From NCBI GenBank assembly GCA_963788205.1, contig CAWBGG010000007.1, positions 310,001-374,000 on the forward strand: a DNA stretch of 64,000 bases, read 5' to 3'. The DNA comes from CAVVMA01 sp963788205. GTDB taxonomy: Bacteria; Desulfobacterota; Binatia; Binatales; Binataceae. Position numbers and translations under genes: made by a program. The notes below the pieces were generated by a model. That model saw only the letters and a list, made by a program, of their open reading frames with translations. It ran no database searches and had not been told where the DNA came from. Below, piece by piece: positions 17,195-25,127 of this stretch. Each line of letters begins with the position of its first letter. Position 1 is the first letter of the stretch.

Positions 17195-19207
17195 GTGGCC
17201 GACCAGGTAATCGCCCTCAAACGCGACTCGGCGCCGTCCGACGAGCGCAGCTTCCGGATCAAGTACGCCGAGCTCTTAAACCCGGCGCAGCTTGAAGCGG
17301 TCAAGCATCGCGAGGGCCCGCTGCTGGTGATCGCCGGGGCGGGCTCGGGCAAGACCCGCACTTTGATCTATCGCGTCGCGCGCCTGATCGAGAGCGGCAT
17401 CCCGCCCGGCGCGATTTTGCTGCTGACCTTCACCCGGCGCGCCTCGCAGGAGATGCTGCGGCGGGTCGAGCATCTGGTGGGCGATCGCTCGCGGGCGGTG
17501 GCCGGCGGCACCTTCCATTCGTTTGCCAACCTGGTGCTGCGCCGCTTCGGCGCGCCGATCGGAATTCAGCCTAATTTCACCATCCTGGACCGCTCGGACA
17601 TGGAAGACGTAATCAACCTGATGCGGACGCGGATGGGCCTGGCTTCGCGCGAGCGGCGCTTTCCGAAGAAAGGCGCGCTAGCCGAGGTCATCAGCATGGC
17701 GCGCAACAAGAGCCGCGCGCTCGAAGTGGAAATCGAGCAGGGCTTTCCCCATCTCCGCGAGCATCAGGCGGAGATCCTGAAGGTCGCCGCAAGCTACGAT
17801 GCCTACAAGCGCGAGCGCGCGCTGCTCGACTACGATGATCTGCTCTATCGGCTGGCCGAGCTGCTCCGCAGCGACGAGCCGTCGCGCCGCCGCCTTTCGG
17901 ACACCTATCGCTACATAATGATCGACGAATACCAGGACACCAACACGATTCAGGCCGAGCTGGTCAAGCTGCTCGCGGCGACCCATCAAAACGTGATGGC
18001 GGTAGGCGACGACGCGCAGTCGATCTATTCGTTCCGGGGCGCGAATTTCCGCAACATCATGGAGTTCCCGGCGCTGTTCCCCGGCGCGCGCGTGGTCAAG
18101 CTCGAAGAGAACTACCGCTCGATGCAGGGCATCCTCGACGTTGCCAACGAGGTCATCTCGCTCGCGCAGGAGAAATACACCAAGGTGCTGTTCACCCGGC
18201 GCGAGGGCGGCTTCCGTCCGCTCCTGGTGCGCGCGCGGGACGAACATGCCCAGTCGCGATTCGTGGCCCAGCGGATCCTGGAACTGCGCGAGGAAGGCAT
18301 CGCGCTCAACGAGCTGGCGGTGTTGTTCAGGTCGAGCTTTCATTCGTTTGACCTGGAACTCGAGCTGCAGCGCCGCGATATCCCGTTCATCAAGCGCGGC
18401 GGCTTCAAGTTCATCGAGACTGCTCACATCAAGGACGTGCTTGCCCATCTGCGCGTGATTGCGAATCCAGTCGACGCGGTTTCATGGCTGCGCATCCTGA
18501 TGCTGCTGCGGGGGGTCGGTCCGCGCCGCGCCGAGCGCGTAGTCGAGACCGTGATCGACTCCGCTGATCCCGCCAAAGCGCTAGCCGCGGCCGCGAAGGC
18601 GGCGGGCAAGGGCGAGTCGGAGCTGGGCCGGCTGTCAGCGTTGCTCGAAGAGTTGCGCACGCCGGCGCGTCCAGCCGAGCAGCTTGCGATGGTGCTGGAC
18701 TACTATCTGCCGGTAATGCGCGAGGCGTATGCCGACGACTATCCCAAACGCGAGCGCGACCTCGAGCACTTCCAGTCGCTCACTGAGCGCTATCGCAGTC
18801 TCCAATCGATGCTCGCTGACATGGCGTTAGAGCCGCCAAGCGATTCGATCGGCGATGTGCTCGCGATCGATCCCGACGAAGGCTACGTGACGCTCAGCAC
18901 GATTCACTCCGCCAAGGGCCTCGAGTGGAAGGTGGTGTTCCTGATCTGGGCGGCGGACGGGCGCTTTCCGGCGCCGCAGAGCGCCAAGCCCGAAGACCTG
19001 GAGGAGGAGCGTCGTCTGATGTATGTGGCGGGCACGCGCGCCCGCGACGAGCTGTATATTTCGTATCCGATGTATATGTTCGACCGCGCGATGGGCTACG
19101 TGATGGGACGGGCTTCGCGGTTCCTGGAGGGCATTGACGCCAAGGTCCTGCCCACGGCGATCCTCGAAGAGTCCGCCGACGAACCGGCCGATAGCGAGGG
19201 CACGTGA
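17195..19207 (+). CDS. UvrD/PcrA-type superfamily 1 DNA helicase
   Basis: 670 residues from GTG. All SF1A motifs are visible: LNPAQLEAVKHREGPLLVIA (Q motif), AGAGSGKTRTL (Walker A), IMIDEYQDTN (motif II), GDDAQSIYSFRGA (motif III), EENYRS (IV), TLSTIHSAKGLEWKVV (V) and RRLMYVAGTRARDEL (VI). 3'-5' helicase of repair and replication restart. Slightly shorter than UvrD (about 720) and lacking the C-terminal Tudor-like tail. Its stop overlaps the next start (GTGA at 19204-19207), so it is coupled to the DsbA-like gene, an unusual partnership. Confidence 0.93.
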   Translation: MADQVIALKRDSAPSDERSFRIKYAELLNPAQLEAVKHREGPLLVIAGAGSGKTRTLIYRVARLIESGIPPGAILLLTFTRRASQEMLRRVEHLVGDRSRAVAGGTFHSFANLVLRRFGAPIGIQPNFTILDRSDMEDVINLMRTRMGLASRERRFPKKGALAEVISMARNKSRALEVEIEQGFPHLREHQAEILKVAASYDAYKRERALLDYDDLLYRLAELLRSDEPSRRRLSDTYRYIMIDEYQDTNTIQAELVKLLAATHQNVMAVGDDAQSIYSFRGANFRNIMEFPALFPGARVVKLEENYRSMQGILDVANEVISLAQEKYTKVLFTRREGGFRPLLVRARDEHAQSRFVAQRILELREEGIALNELAVLFRSSFHSFDLELELQRRDIPFIKRGGFKFIETAHIKDVLAHLRVIANPVDAVSWLRILMLLRGVGPRRAERVVETVIDSADPAKALAAAAKAAGKGESELGRLSALLEELRTPARPAEQLAMVLDYYLPVMREAYADDYPKRERDLEHFQSLTERYRSLQSMLADMALEPPSDSIGDVLAIDPDEGYVTLSTIHSAKGLEWKVVFLIWAADGRFPAPQSAKPEDLEEERRLMYVAGTRARDELYISYPMYMFDRAMGYVMGRASRFLEGIDAKVLPTAILEESADEPADSEGT

Positions 19208-20253
19208 CACGGCATTTCCGCCTCAGCCGGCTGCTTCTGGCCTGGCTCGCGATCGCGATTCCATTTCAGGCGGCGATCGCAAATGGGGGCCAGAATGACG
19301 GCAAGATAATCGCCACAGTCGGGCCGCATCCGATCACCGACGGCGAAGTGGAGTCGCGGATCAAATCGCAGCTCGCCGTGATGGAGAGCCAGATCTACGC
19401 GCTCAAGCGCAAGGCGATTCAGTCGATCGCGGACGACTACGTGCTGCAGCAGGCCGCGCAGCAAGCGCATCTCAGCGTTGCGGAATATATGAAGCGCGAA
19501 GGCGGCGCCAGCGCGGTGAGCGACGAAGACGCGCGCAAGTATTACGACCAGCACAAGGCGCAGTATCACCAGCCCTACGAGCAGGCCAGGGCCTCGATCC
19601 TCGAGACTATTCTCTCGCAGCGGGAGGGGGCGCGCCGCCAGGCGATCCTCGCCCGGCTGCGCTCAAGCGACCCGCTCAAGGTGATGATCGATCCGCCGCG
19701 CGTCGAGTTGAGCGTCGCCGGTCATCCGGAGCGAGGGCCCACGGACGCGCCGGTCACGATCGTCGAGTTCGCCGACTTTCAATGTCCGTTCTGCGAGCGC
19801 GTGATGCCGACGCTTAATGGCTTGCGCAACAAGTACCGCGACCAGCTCAAAATAGTGTTCTTCGATTTCCCGCTGTCGTTTCACGTTCACGCGATGGACG
19901 CTGCGAAAGGCGCGCGATGCGCGGCCGACCAAGGCAAGTTCTGGGAGTATCACGACGCCTTGTTTGCCGCACAATCGAAGCTCGCGCCCGCGGACCTCAA
20001 GGCGACCGCGGCGAAGCTCGGCCTCGACAGCGCGAAGTTCGCGGCCTGCCTGGAGCGCGGCGGCCATCAGGACGCGATCGAGCGCGACGCCGCCCAAGGT
20101 CGTCAAGTCGGCGTAACGGGCACGCCCTCGTTTCTAATCGATGGCCGCCCGATCACCGGAGCGCAGCCGCAGGCTGAATTCGAGGGCATCATCGACGACG
20201 AGCTGTCGCGTTCCGGCCATGCGCAAGCCCGCGCCCAAGTGCCGTTTCCGTGA
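19204..20253 (+). CDS. DsbA-family thioredoxin-fold protein with N-terminal chaperone-like helical domain
   Basis: 349 residues. Sec signal (LLLAWLAIAIPFQAAIANGG). Residues about 30-170 are helical and look like a SurA/parvulin N-domain (IIATVGPHPITDGEVESRI, YVLQQAAQQAHLSVAEYM). Residues 180-335 are a DsbA/Thioredoxin_4 domain: APVTIVEFADFQCPFCERVM has the CPFC active site, and GVTGTPSFLIDGRPITGAQP carries the cis-Pro loop. Likely a periplasmic disulfide oxidase or isomerase, with the helical part binding client proteins. The same fusion layout is common in soil Gram-negatives. Start is a GTG overlapping the helicase stop. Confidence 0.85.
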   Translation: MTRHFRLSRLLLAWLAIAIPFQAAIANGGQNDGKIIATVGPHPITDGEVESRIKSQLAVMESQIYALKRKAIQSIADDYVLQQAAQQAHLSVAEYMKREGGASAVSDEDARKYYDQHKAQYHQPYEQARASILETILSQREGARRQAILARLRSSDPLKVMIDPPRVELSVAGHPERGPTDAPVTIVEFADFQCPFCERVMPTLNGLRNKYRDQLKIVFFDFPLSFHVHAMDAAKGARCAADQGKFWEYHDALFAAQSKLAPADLKATAAKLGLDSAKFAACLERGGHQDAIERDAAQGRQVGVTGTPSFLIDGRPITGAQPQAEFEGIIDDELSRSGHAQARAQVPFP

Positions 20254-20350
20254 AGAGGTTCCGGCCCCTTGGCGTCGGATGTCAAACCGGATCTCGCATT
20301 CGTCGCCGACGTTACCGACGCCGCAGTTTCGACTTGAGGTTTCGAGTGCC

Positions 20351-21406
20351 GTGACTGATGCGTGTTGTACCTACTGCTCGATTGAAGTCGATTCGTCTCC
20401 TGGATCGAAGCCTGCTATCGAGCGCTGGGCGACATCGCGGGTCAAGCAAGCTGAGCGAATTGCAAAGGAGCGCAACGTACCTCTACTGCTTCTGACAGCG
20501 CGGGATGGTCTGCTCGATCCAGGCGAACTTGTCTCGCCTGGCGGGGCAACGCTCGGCGATGACGAAATTGCTCGCCATGCTAGACGGGTCGGCCGGCAAC
20601 TAGAGGAAAGACGTATCTCGCAAGTCCTGTTTCTCGTCAACCCGTCCAGCCGATCAAGCTTGGCTTATTTGAGACTTATTGTGTTGGCCTGCGGTGCCAA
20701 AGTTCAGCTTGAGCTGTGCGACCATCGCCGGCCCTTCCCCGATTGGTCCAAGGTCTTCACCCAAGCTGAGCAGGCGAGACTGCGAGTGGCAAACGGCCGG
20801 GCTTCTGTGGAAGAAGCGTTTGGCAATTTGTTTAGGAAACACGAAGACGACGGAATGGTCTGGTTCAAGCGGGCCCAGGCCTATCAGGATCTGGGCCGGG
20901 CGGAGTTGGCGCTCAGCGATTACGAGCGGGCCGCTGCGCTATTTCGCATGGAGGAGTGGCAGAAGTACGCTCGCGACGCTGTCATGTTGATGGGCGCGCA
21001 TAGAAAATCTTCGTCTTCAGGGGACGACCCCTCGCTAAACACTCGTCTCGAAGCGCTCTCGCGCCTACAACTCGAGCCGAATTTAGAGCGATTGAGCCGC
21101 GAGGCCATGTCGTCAACGTTCAAGAGTCCGACGGCCGCCGTTTCGTTGTGTCGGACGGCACTCATACGGATCGTCCTCGCGCTCGATCCACAGGCAAGCA
21201 ACGATCAGAAAGAGGGGAAGTTGGCTCGGGCGATTAAGCGACTGAAAATGAGGCGGATCACACTGCAACTTGCGGAGGACATGGACTTGCTTCGACAGCG
21301 GCGAAACGACGTTGAGTGGGGAACGAGCATCGCCAGTCGGCGGGACGCGGTTTTCTGTACTGAAAAGCTGCTTGAGATTCTGAGAGAAATCTACCCACGA
21401 AGGTGA
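20351..21406 (+). CDS. DUF6884-like / TPR / HEPN-like (DUF4145-type) fusion protein
   Basis: 351 residues from GTG 20351. Residues 1-130: NVPLLLLTARDGLLDPGELV and the following GDDEIARHARRVGRQLEE match, by eye, the core of DUF6884-type proteins (SAKHGLL.P.E-like motif after a Cys-bearing start DACCTYCS). Residues 165-215: GMVWFKRAQAYQDLGRAELA with LSDYERAAALF is a TPR unit. Residues 255-350: SLCRTALIRIVLALDP and DLLRQRRNDVEWG resemble the helical DUF4145/HEPN fold. The last has R-x4-E rather than the R-x4-6-H ribonuclease motif, so catalysis is doubtful. Function unknown; the combination suggests a nucleic-acid-related or defence effector. Upstream in-frame starts exist (20141, 20279) without ribosome binding sites. 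Base use is less GC-rich than its neighbours, fitting acquisition. Confidence 0.65.
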   Translation: MTDACCTYCSIEVDSSPGSKPAIERWATSRVKQAERIAKERNVPLLLLTARDGLLDPGELVSPGGATLGDDEIARHARRVGRQLEERRISQVLFLVNPSSRSSLAYLRLIVLACGAKVQLELCDHRRPFPDWSKVFTQAEQARLRVANGRASVEEAFGNLFRKHEDDGMVWFKRAQAYQDLGRAELALSDYERAAALFRMEEWQKYARDAVMLMGAHRKSSSSGDDPSLNTRLEALSRLQLEPNLERLSREAMSSTFKSPTAAVSLCRTALIRIVLALDPQASNDQKEGKLARAIKRLKMRRITLQLAEDMDLLRQRRNDVEWGTSIASRRDAVFCTEKLLEILREIYPRR

Positions 21407-21459
21407 GGATGTCTCCAATCTCTATCGATTGCTGCGATTCTACTCCGGCGCCGCTCTTC

Positions 21460-21568
21460 TGTCATTCCCGCGCGCGTGTCTGGCGCGCGCGAGGAATCCC
21501 GGATTCCGGTGCCGCAGCGGGCCAGGAGGCCGGGATTCTTCGCGCGGCGGCCACGCGCGAGAATGACA
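21460..21568. repeat. Palindromic interspersed repeat (copy 1)
   Basis: Starts TGTCATTCCCGCGCGC and ends GCGCGAGAATGACA, so the ends are inverted copies (TGTCATTC-C/T-CGCGCG). Inside, GGAATCCCGG and CCGGGATTC are also inverted. The whole 109 bp folds as one long imperfect hairpin. A right-half copy lies at 37743-37795. This type of repeat is non-coding and probably a MITE- or REP-like element. It sits in the 356-bp gap between convergent accessory genes (21407-21762); the rest of that gap shows nothing further. Confidence 0.75.
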
Positions 21569-21762
21569 CCGCAAAAGAATCGAGCAAGACCAGAATTGTC
21601 ACTATGATACGCGAGGGCTCAATAGAGGGTCTCGCATTCAATAGCGGGCGAGCCCACTACGCTCCGCCAACGAGTCTGTTTCTCTGCGATTTTGCCGAAA
21701 GTCGAAAAGCTGCTGTGTATGGGCAGCCTGCCTACCCTGGCTCTAGGTCTGAAATACGTGCT

Positions 21763-22461
21763 CTATCCAGCCACGGTCGCGGCAATTGCCTCCGCAAGTC
21801 GCGTCCGGTCCTCTCCGCGCAACGGTTCCGCGGCAAGGTGCTGGACGAGCCAAAGGCCATTCCGCCGAATCTTTTCCACTGGCGAATGCTGGCCCAGCCA
21901 GCTAGGCGACGGTCGGCAGGCGCCACAGCCCGCCACGGTTCCGATCAGCCGAGCCTCAAGCCCCGCCGATCCCATCCGCTCGGCCTGACCCTCCAGCATA
22001 ACGAACCGGAAAAAGAAATTCTCGCGTAGAATCCTCGTCACTTCCGCCTCGATCCACCGCTCCTCGCCGATATCGCGCAGATCGCCGTGTTTCTTCAGAT
22101 TCTCCTTCGTCGTGAAGTTGATGTTCCAGACGCCGAGGTATGGGCTGTGGCTCCTATTCAGCAAAGCGCGCCCTATGTTCTTACGGAAAATGCTTCGGTC
22201 GTGTGGCGGCGGTCTTGTCGCGTCGAAGTTCATCTTCGCCTCGTTGAGGAGGAAGTGCTCGGCGATACGGCTCCGGAAATTACCCTCTCGGTGCGTTCCG
22301 ATCCGCACGATCCGCGGTCGCTCGCCGCCGTGCCCCCAAACCTCGCCCTTCTCGTAGAAGAAGTAGATACCGTTCTCGGGAAGGCGGTTGAGATCGAAAG
22401 GATGCTCGACCGCCGGGAGCCGCTCGAGCTGGTCATGAAGCCATCGGCAGAGGTTGACCAT
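21763..22461 (-). CDS. GIY-YIG nuclease-like protein
   Basis: 232 residues. NGIYFFYEKGEVWGHGGERP then RIVRIGTHREGNFRSRIAEH gives the GIY strand, the second R-I-G strand in place of YIG, and the conserved Arg on the following helix. AGLEARLIGTVAGC supplies the Glu that holds the catalytic metal, and RRNGLWLVQHL the Asn. All core positions of the GIY-YIG nuclease fold are therefore present, with a 70-residue insertion of aromatic/basic character (SIFRKNIGRALLNRSHSPYL). It likely cuts DNA or RNA. It starts 7 bp after the stop of the DUF6884-like gene and must be cotranscribed with it. No methylase or helicase partner is adjacent. Confidence 0.72.
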   Translation of the reverse strand: MVNLCRWLHDQLERLPAVEHPFDLNRLPENGIYFFYEKGEVWGHGGERPRIVRIGTHREGNFRSRIAEHFLLNEAKMNFDATRPPPHDRSIFRKNIGRALLNRSHSPYLGVWNINFTTKENLKKHGDLRDIGEERWIEAEVTRILRENFFFRFVMLEGQAERMGSAGLEARLIGTVAGCGACRPSPSWLGQHSPVEKIRRNGLWLVQHLAAEPLRGEDRTRLAEAIAATVAG

Positions 22462-22468
22462 CGGCGCG

Positions 22469-22876
22469 TCAGACGATGTCCCAGAGATGGGTGATCTCGA
22501 CTACCCGATTCTTGAGCCCCGTTTCCTTGAGCAGCTTTTTGTACAGGCCATGGAACCGCCCTGGATTGTAGTAGAAGTAGATCTCATCGAAGGCCTGGAG
22601 CCGCTCATCGAAGTTCTCCACCAGCTGCCGGAACTTCCGGCACGTGACAAGGTTGGGGTCTCCTACGTCATCACCGTACCATTCGCGCAGCTCGTCAGAG
22701 AACCAGACCCCGTAATAGTCGGAAAAGATTGCCCAGCGAAGACCGCGCTGCTTGCAGCGGCGCATAAACCGTTGGGTACGAGTCGCCGTGTAAAGGCCAT
22801 CAGGCGTGACCTTCCTGCTGGTCCCCTTGAGAGAATTGTCCTTCTTAGCTGTGCAGTGAGTGATATAGATGCGCAT
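22469..22876 (-). CDS. DUF6884-like small protein
   Basis: 135 residues from the ATG at 22876. MRIYITHCTAKKDNSLKG at the start (a strand followed by Cys and Lys-Lys) and LYTATRTQRFMRRCKQRGLR then WAIFSDYYGVWFSDE follow the DUF6884 pattern of a Cys-x-K start, LYT...F helix and a [IV]-[LF]-S-x-x-[YH]-G turn. The biochemical role of the family is not established to my knowledge. It leads a two-gene unit with the GIY-YIG-like gene. The frame is open further upstream to 22933; I chose the ATG at the conserved strand, although neither start has a clear ribosome binding site. The 160 bp upstream (22877-23036) are AT-richer and could hold its promoter. Confidence 0.65.
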   Translation of the reverse strand: MRIYITHCTAKKDNSLKGTSRKVTPDGLYTATRTQRFMRRCKQRGLRWAIFSDYYGVWFSDELREWYGDDVGDPNLVTCRKFRQLVENFDERLQAFDEIYFYYNPGRFHGLYKKLLKETGLKNRVVEITHLWDIV

Positions 22877-23036
22877 GTTAGTCAGCACCGGCGCGAAAGA
22901 ATTTTGCGCGACCGCGACCGAACAATTCAACAAGCCTGCGAGGATCTCATTGGCTATTATCGATGAGTTGGCAGCGACTCAAGTGGGAAAGTCCGTTTTG
23001 ATCTCTCCGTCAGCGAAGTGTAAAGGAACCTCGCCC

Positions 23037-23657
23037 TTACGTCGTCTTGCGCACCTCGAAATTTGCGTAGCCCGGTGGCCGCGATTCGATCTTCATCGGC
23101 AGCGAGACCTCGCGGAGGATCGGCACCTTCTCAGTGATCGCGCCCGAGGCGGGGGCGTCGCGCGGCACCGTGATCACGTCGGTGCCGACGAAACGGACCA
23201 CCGTCGGCAGAATCTTGCCGGCCTCGAGATAGCGCGCGTGGCTGGCCTCCAGGAGCGTGTCGAACTTGAAGAGTTCGGAGCCGGCCCGAATCAGGTAGCG
23301 ATCGCCGCCCAGCGGCCGGACCAGCATCGCCTCGCTGATCACATAGATGCGCCCCACCGTCGGACGCATCAGGCTCGGCAGCAGCGGATTCACGCCGAGC
23401 CAGAACGGGATAATCACGCGCCGGCCCTCCGCCCAATCGGAGAGCCGCACCTCGGCCTCGCGATCGTTATGGCCGAGCGTAAAGTCGCGCCCGTCGAAGT
23501 CCTTTAGAATTTGCCGGCTGAGCTCGTCCTGCGGCGGAGTGGTGATTTCGCCGGTTGGTCCGAAATCCAGCGCGCGATCGGGCGAGCATCCCGGGGCTGC
23601 CAGTGCCGCCAGCATGCCGGCCGCCGCAGCGAGCAGCGCGGCGCGCGCGAGCTTCAT
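23037..23657 (-). CDS. Lipoprotein, paralogue of the gene just upstream
   Basis: 206 residues from ATG 23657. Lipobox LAALAAPGC at about residue 26. The mature part has IPFWLGVNPLLPSLMRPTVG, YVISEAMLVRPLG, and ends ILREVSLPMKIESRPPGYAN. The same sequence of motifs occurs in the neighbouring gene (LPFWLGTNILVPG, YVISEAVLVKTLG, VLKEVSLPMKW), so they are tandem paralogues. Start: the ATG overlaps the stop of the preceding gene (23654-23657) and begins the signal; a longer frame exists but is a shadow. Function unknown; the shared PFWLG and SLPMK motifs could be used to recognise the family elsewhere. Confidence 0.78.
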   Translation of the reverse strand: MKLARAALLAAAAGMLAALAAPGCSPDRALDFGPTGEITTPPQDELSRQILKDFDGRDFTLGHNDREAEVRLSDWAEGRRVIIPFWLGVNPLLPSLMRPTVGRIYVISEAMLVRPLGGDRYLIRAGSELFKFDTLLEASHARYLEAGKILPTVVRFVGTDVITVPRDAPASGAITEKVPILREVSLPMKIESRPPGYANFEVRKTT

Positions 23658-24241
23658 CGCACCTCGAACCTCGCATAACTGGCGGGAACGCGGCCGCCCA
23701 ACGTCCATTTCATCGGGAGGGAGACTTCTTTCAGCACTGGAATGCTGACCGTCGTGCCGTCGCCGCGCGTGAACGGGCGCGTTCCGGAGAACTGGACGAT
23801 CATCGGCAGCATCCGGCCCGCCGAACGAAAGCGCGTGCGGGTCGTGATCAGCACGGTCTCCTTCTTGATCAGAGAGCTGCCGGCTTCGATCAACCATTGA
23901 TCGGGATCGCCGAGCGTCTTCACCAGTACAGCTTCGCTGATAACGTAGTAATCACCCTCCGTGGGTTGCAAGACGCCGGGCACCAGGATGTTCGTGCCCA
24001 GCCAGAACGGCAGCTTGAGCACGCGATCCTTCGGCCCCTCGGCGGGCGTCAGAATCGCGATCGTGTCGTTGGCGCCCAGCGCGAAACTCTGGCCGCGGAA
24101 GTTCAGCTCGATTTGCTCGGCGCGCGCAAACTGCGACGATGGTGGCGGTGGGTTGGTGGCCGGGCGATCGCATCCGCCGAGCGCGCTCGCGATCAAGGCC
24201 GCGATCACAATGCCGATCGGATTTCGAGCTGGAGGCAGCAA
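23654..24241 (-). CDS. Lipoprotein, first gene of a paralogous pair
   Basis: 195 residues. MLPPARNPIGIVIAALIASA then LGGC is a lipobox signal with Cys about 24. The mature part begins Pro-rich and contains IELNFRGQSFALGANDTIAI, LPFWLGTNILVPG and VPASYARFEVR at the end. It overlaps its paralogue by 4 bp, so the pair is translationally coupled. No recognised domain. Two lipoproteins of the same family expressed together suggest a hetero-oligomer on the outer or inner membrane, which is inference only. Confidence 0.78.
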   Translation of the reverse strand: MLPPARNPIGIVIAALIASALGGCDRPATNPPPPSSQFARAEQIELNFRGQSFALGANDTIAILTPAEGPKDRVLKLPFWLGTNILVPGVLQPTEGDYYVISEAVLVKTLGDPDQWLIEAGSSLIKKETVLITTRTRFRSAGRMLPMIVQFSGTRPFTRGDGTTVSIPVLKEVSLPMKWTLGGRVPASYARFEVR

Positions 24242-24362
24242 GTTGGAGCGGCACTCGTTTGCAAGCCGCTGACGAAGATATTAACTCTCATCCGGTGAGA
24301 GCGCATTCGCTCCGTGACCGGCCGGCAGCCCGCAAACGGCGCATCGGTGAGGCCAAATCGCC

Positions 24363-25100
24363 GTGAAAGTTACCATACTCGGGTCGGGTGACGCGTTCGC
24401 TAGTCGCGGCAGTTGCCCGGCCTGCTACATAATCGAGGGGGACGGCCATACTATCCTGATGGAAGCGGGGCCGTCGCTGCTTCCGCTGCTCAAACGCGCG
24501 GGCTTTCCGCCCGCCGGCTTCGATCTCGTATTGATCAGTCATCTGCACGGCGACCACTTCGGCGGCTTGCCGTTTCTGATTCTGGAATACATGTGGGAGA
24601 GCGGGCTCAAAAAGACCCTGACTATCGCCGGGCCGCGGCGGCTGGAGCAGCGCACCTGGACGGTCTTCGAGAACATGTTTTCCCATTTCCCCGAGGAAAA
24701 GGTTGCGCGCCATCTGAAATTCGAGGTACTCGAGGGGGCCGCTAGCTACGACTTTGGCGCCATCAAGGTCGCCACGATGCGCACGCCGCATACCAGGCCC
24801 GACGTCTCGCTCGCGTTCCGAATTACGTTGGGCGGCAAGACCATCGTGTTTTCCGGCGACACCGGATGGACCGACGAGCTGGTGCCGTTCTGCGACGGCG
24901 CCGACCTCTTCATCTGCGAATGCACCTATTTCGACAGCACGCACCTGGACTTTCATCTCAACTATCCGTTGATCGCGCAGCAGCGCTCGCGCTTCAACGT
25001 CGGCCGGATGGTGCTGACGCATCTCGGCCGTGAGGTCTTTGCGCACCAATCCGAAGTCAAGATCGAGCTGGCGTTCGACGGGATGGAGATCGAAGTCTGA
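24363..25100 (+). CDS. MBL-fold metallo-hydrolase (RNase Z-like subgroup)
   Basis: 245 residues from GTG. MKVTILGSGDAFASRGSCPA is the usual RNase Z/ElaC-like start; LVLISHLHGDHFGGLPFLIL supplies the HxHxDH metal-binding motif, FSGDTGWTDELVPF the second-metal Asp loop, and MVLTHLGREV the last His. Shorter than RNase Z (about 300) and lacking its exosite arm, so tRNA processing is not assured; a generic phosphodiesterase or beta-lactamase-fold hydrolase is equally possible. It precedes fabI by 27 bp on the same strand. Confidence 0.85.
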   Translation: MKVTILGSGDAFASRGSCPACYIIEGDGHTILMEAGPSLLPLLKRAGFPPAGFDLVLISHLHGDHFGGLPFLILEYMWESGLKKTLTIAGPRRLEQRTWTVFENMFSHFPEEKVARHLKFEVLEGAASYDFGAIKVATMRTPHTRPDVSLAFRITLGGKTIVFSGDTGWTDELVPFCDGADLFICECTYFDSTHLDFHLNYPLIAQQRSRFNVGRMVLTHLGREVFAHQSEVKIELAFDGMEIEV

Positions 25101-25127
25101 CCCAACTGCATAGCGTTGGTGAGTCGC

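Noticed and set aside
21403..22029. 208-codon plus-strand frame across the palindromic repeat
   Set aside because: Covers the repeat and is antisense to the GIY-YIG-like gene; no ribosome binding site or motif.
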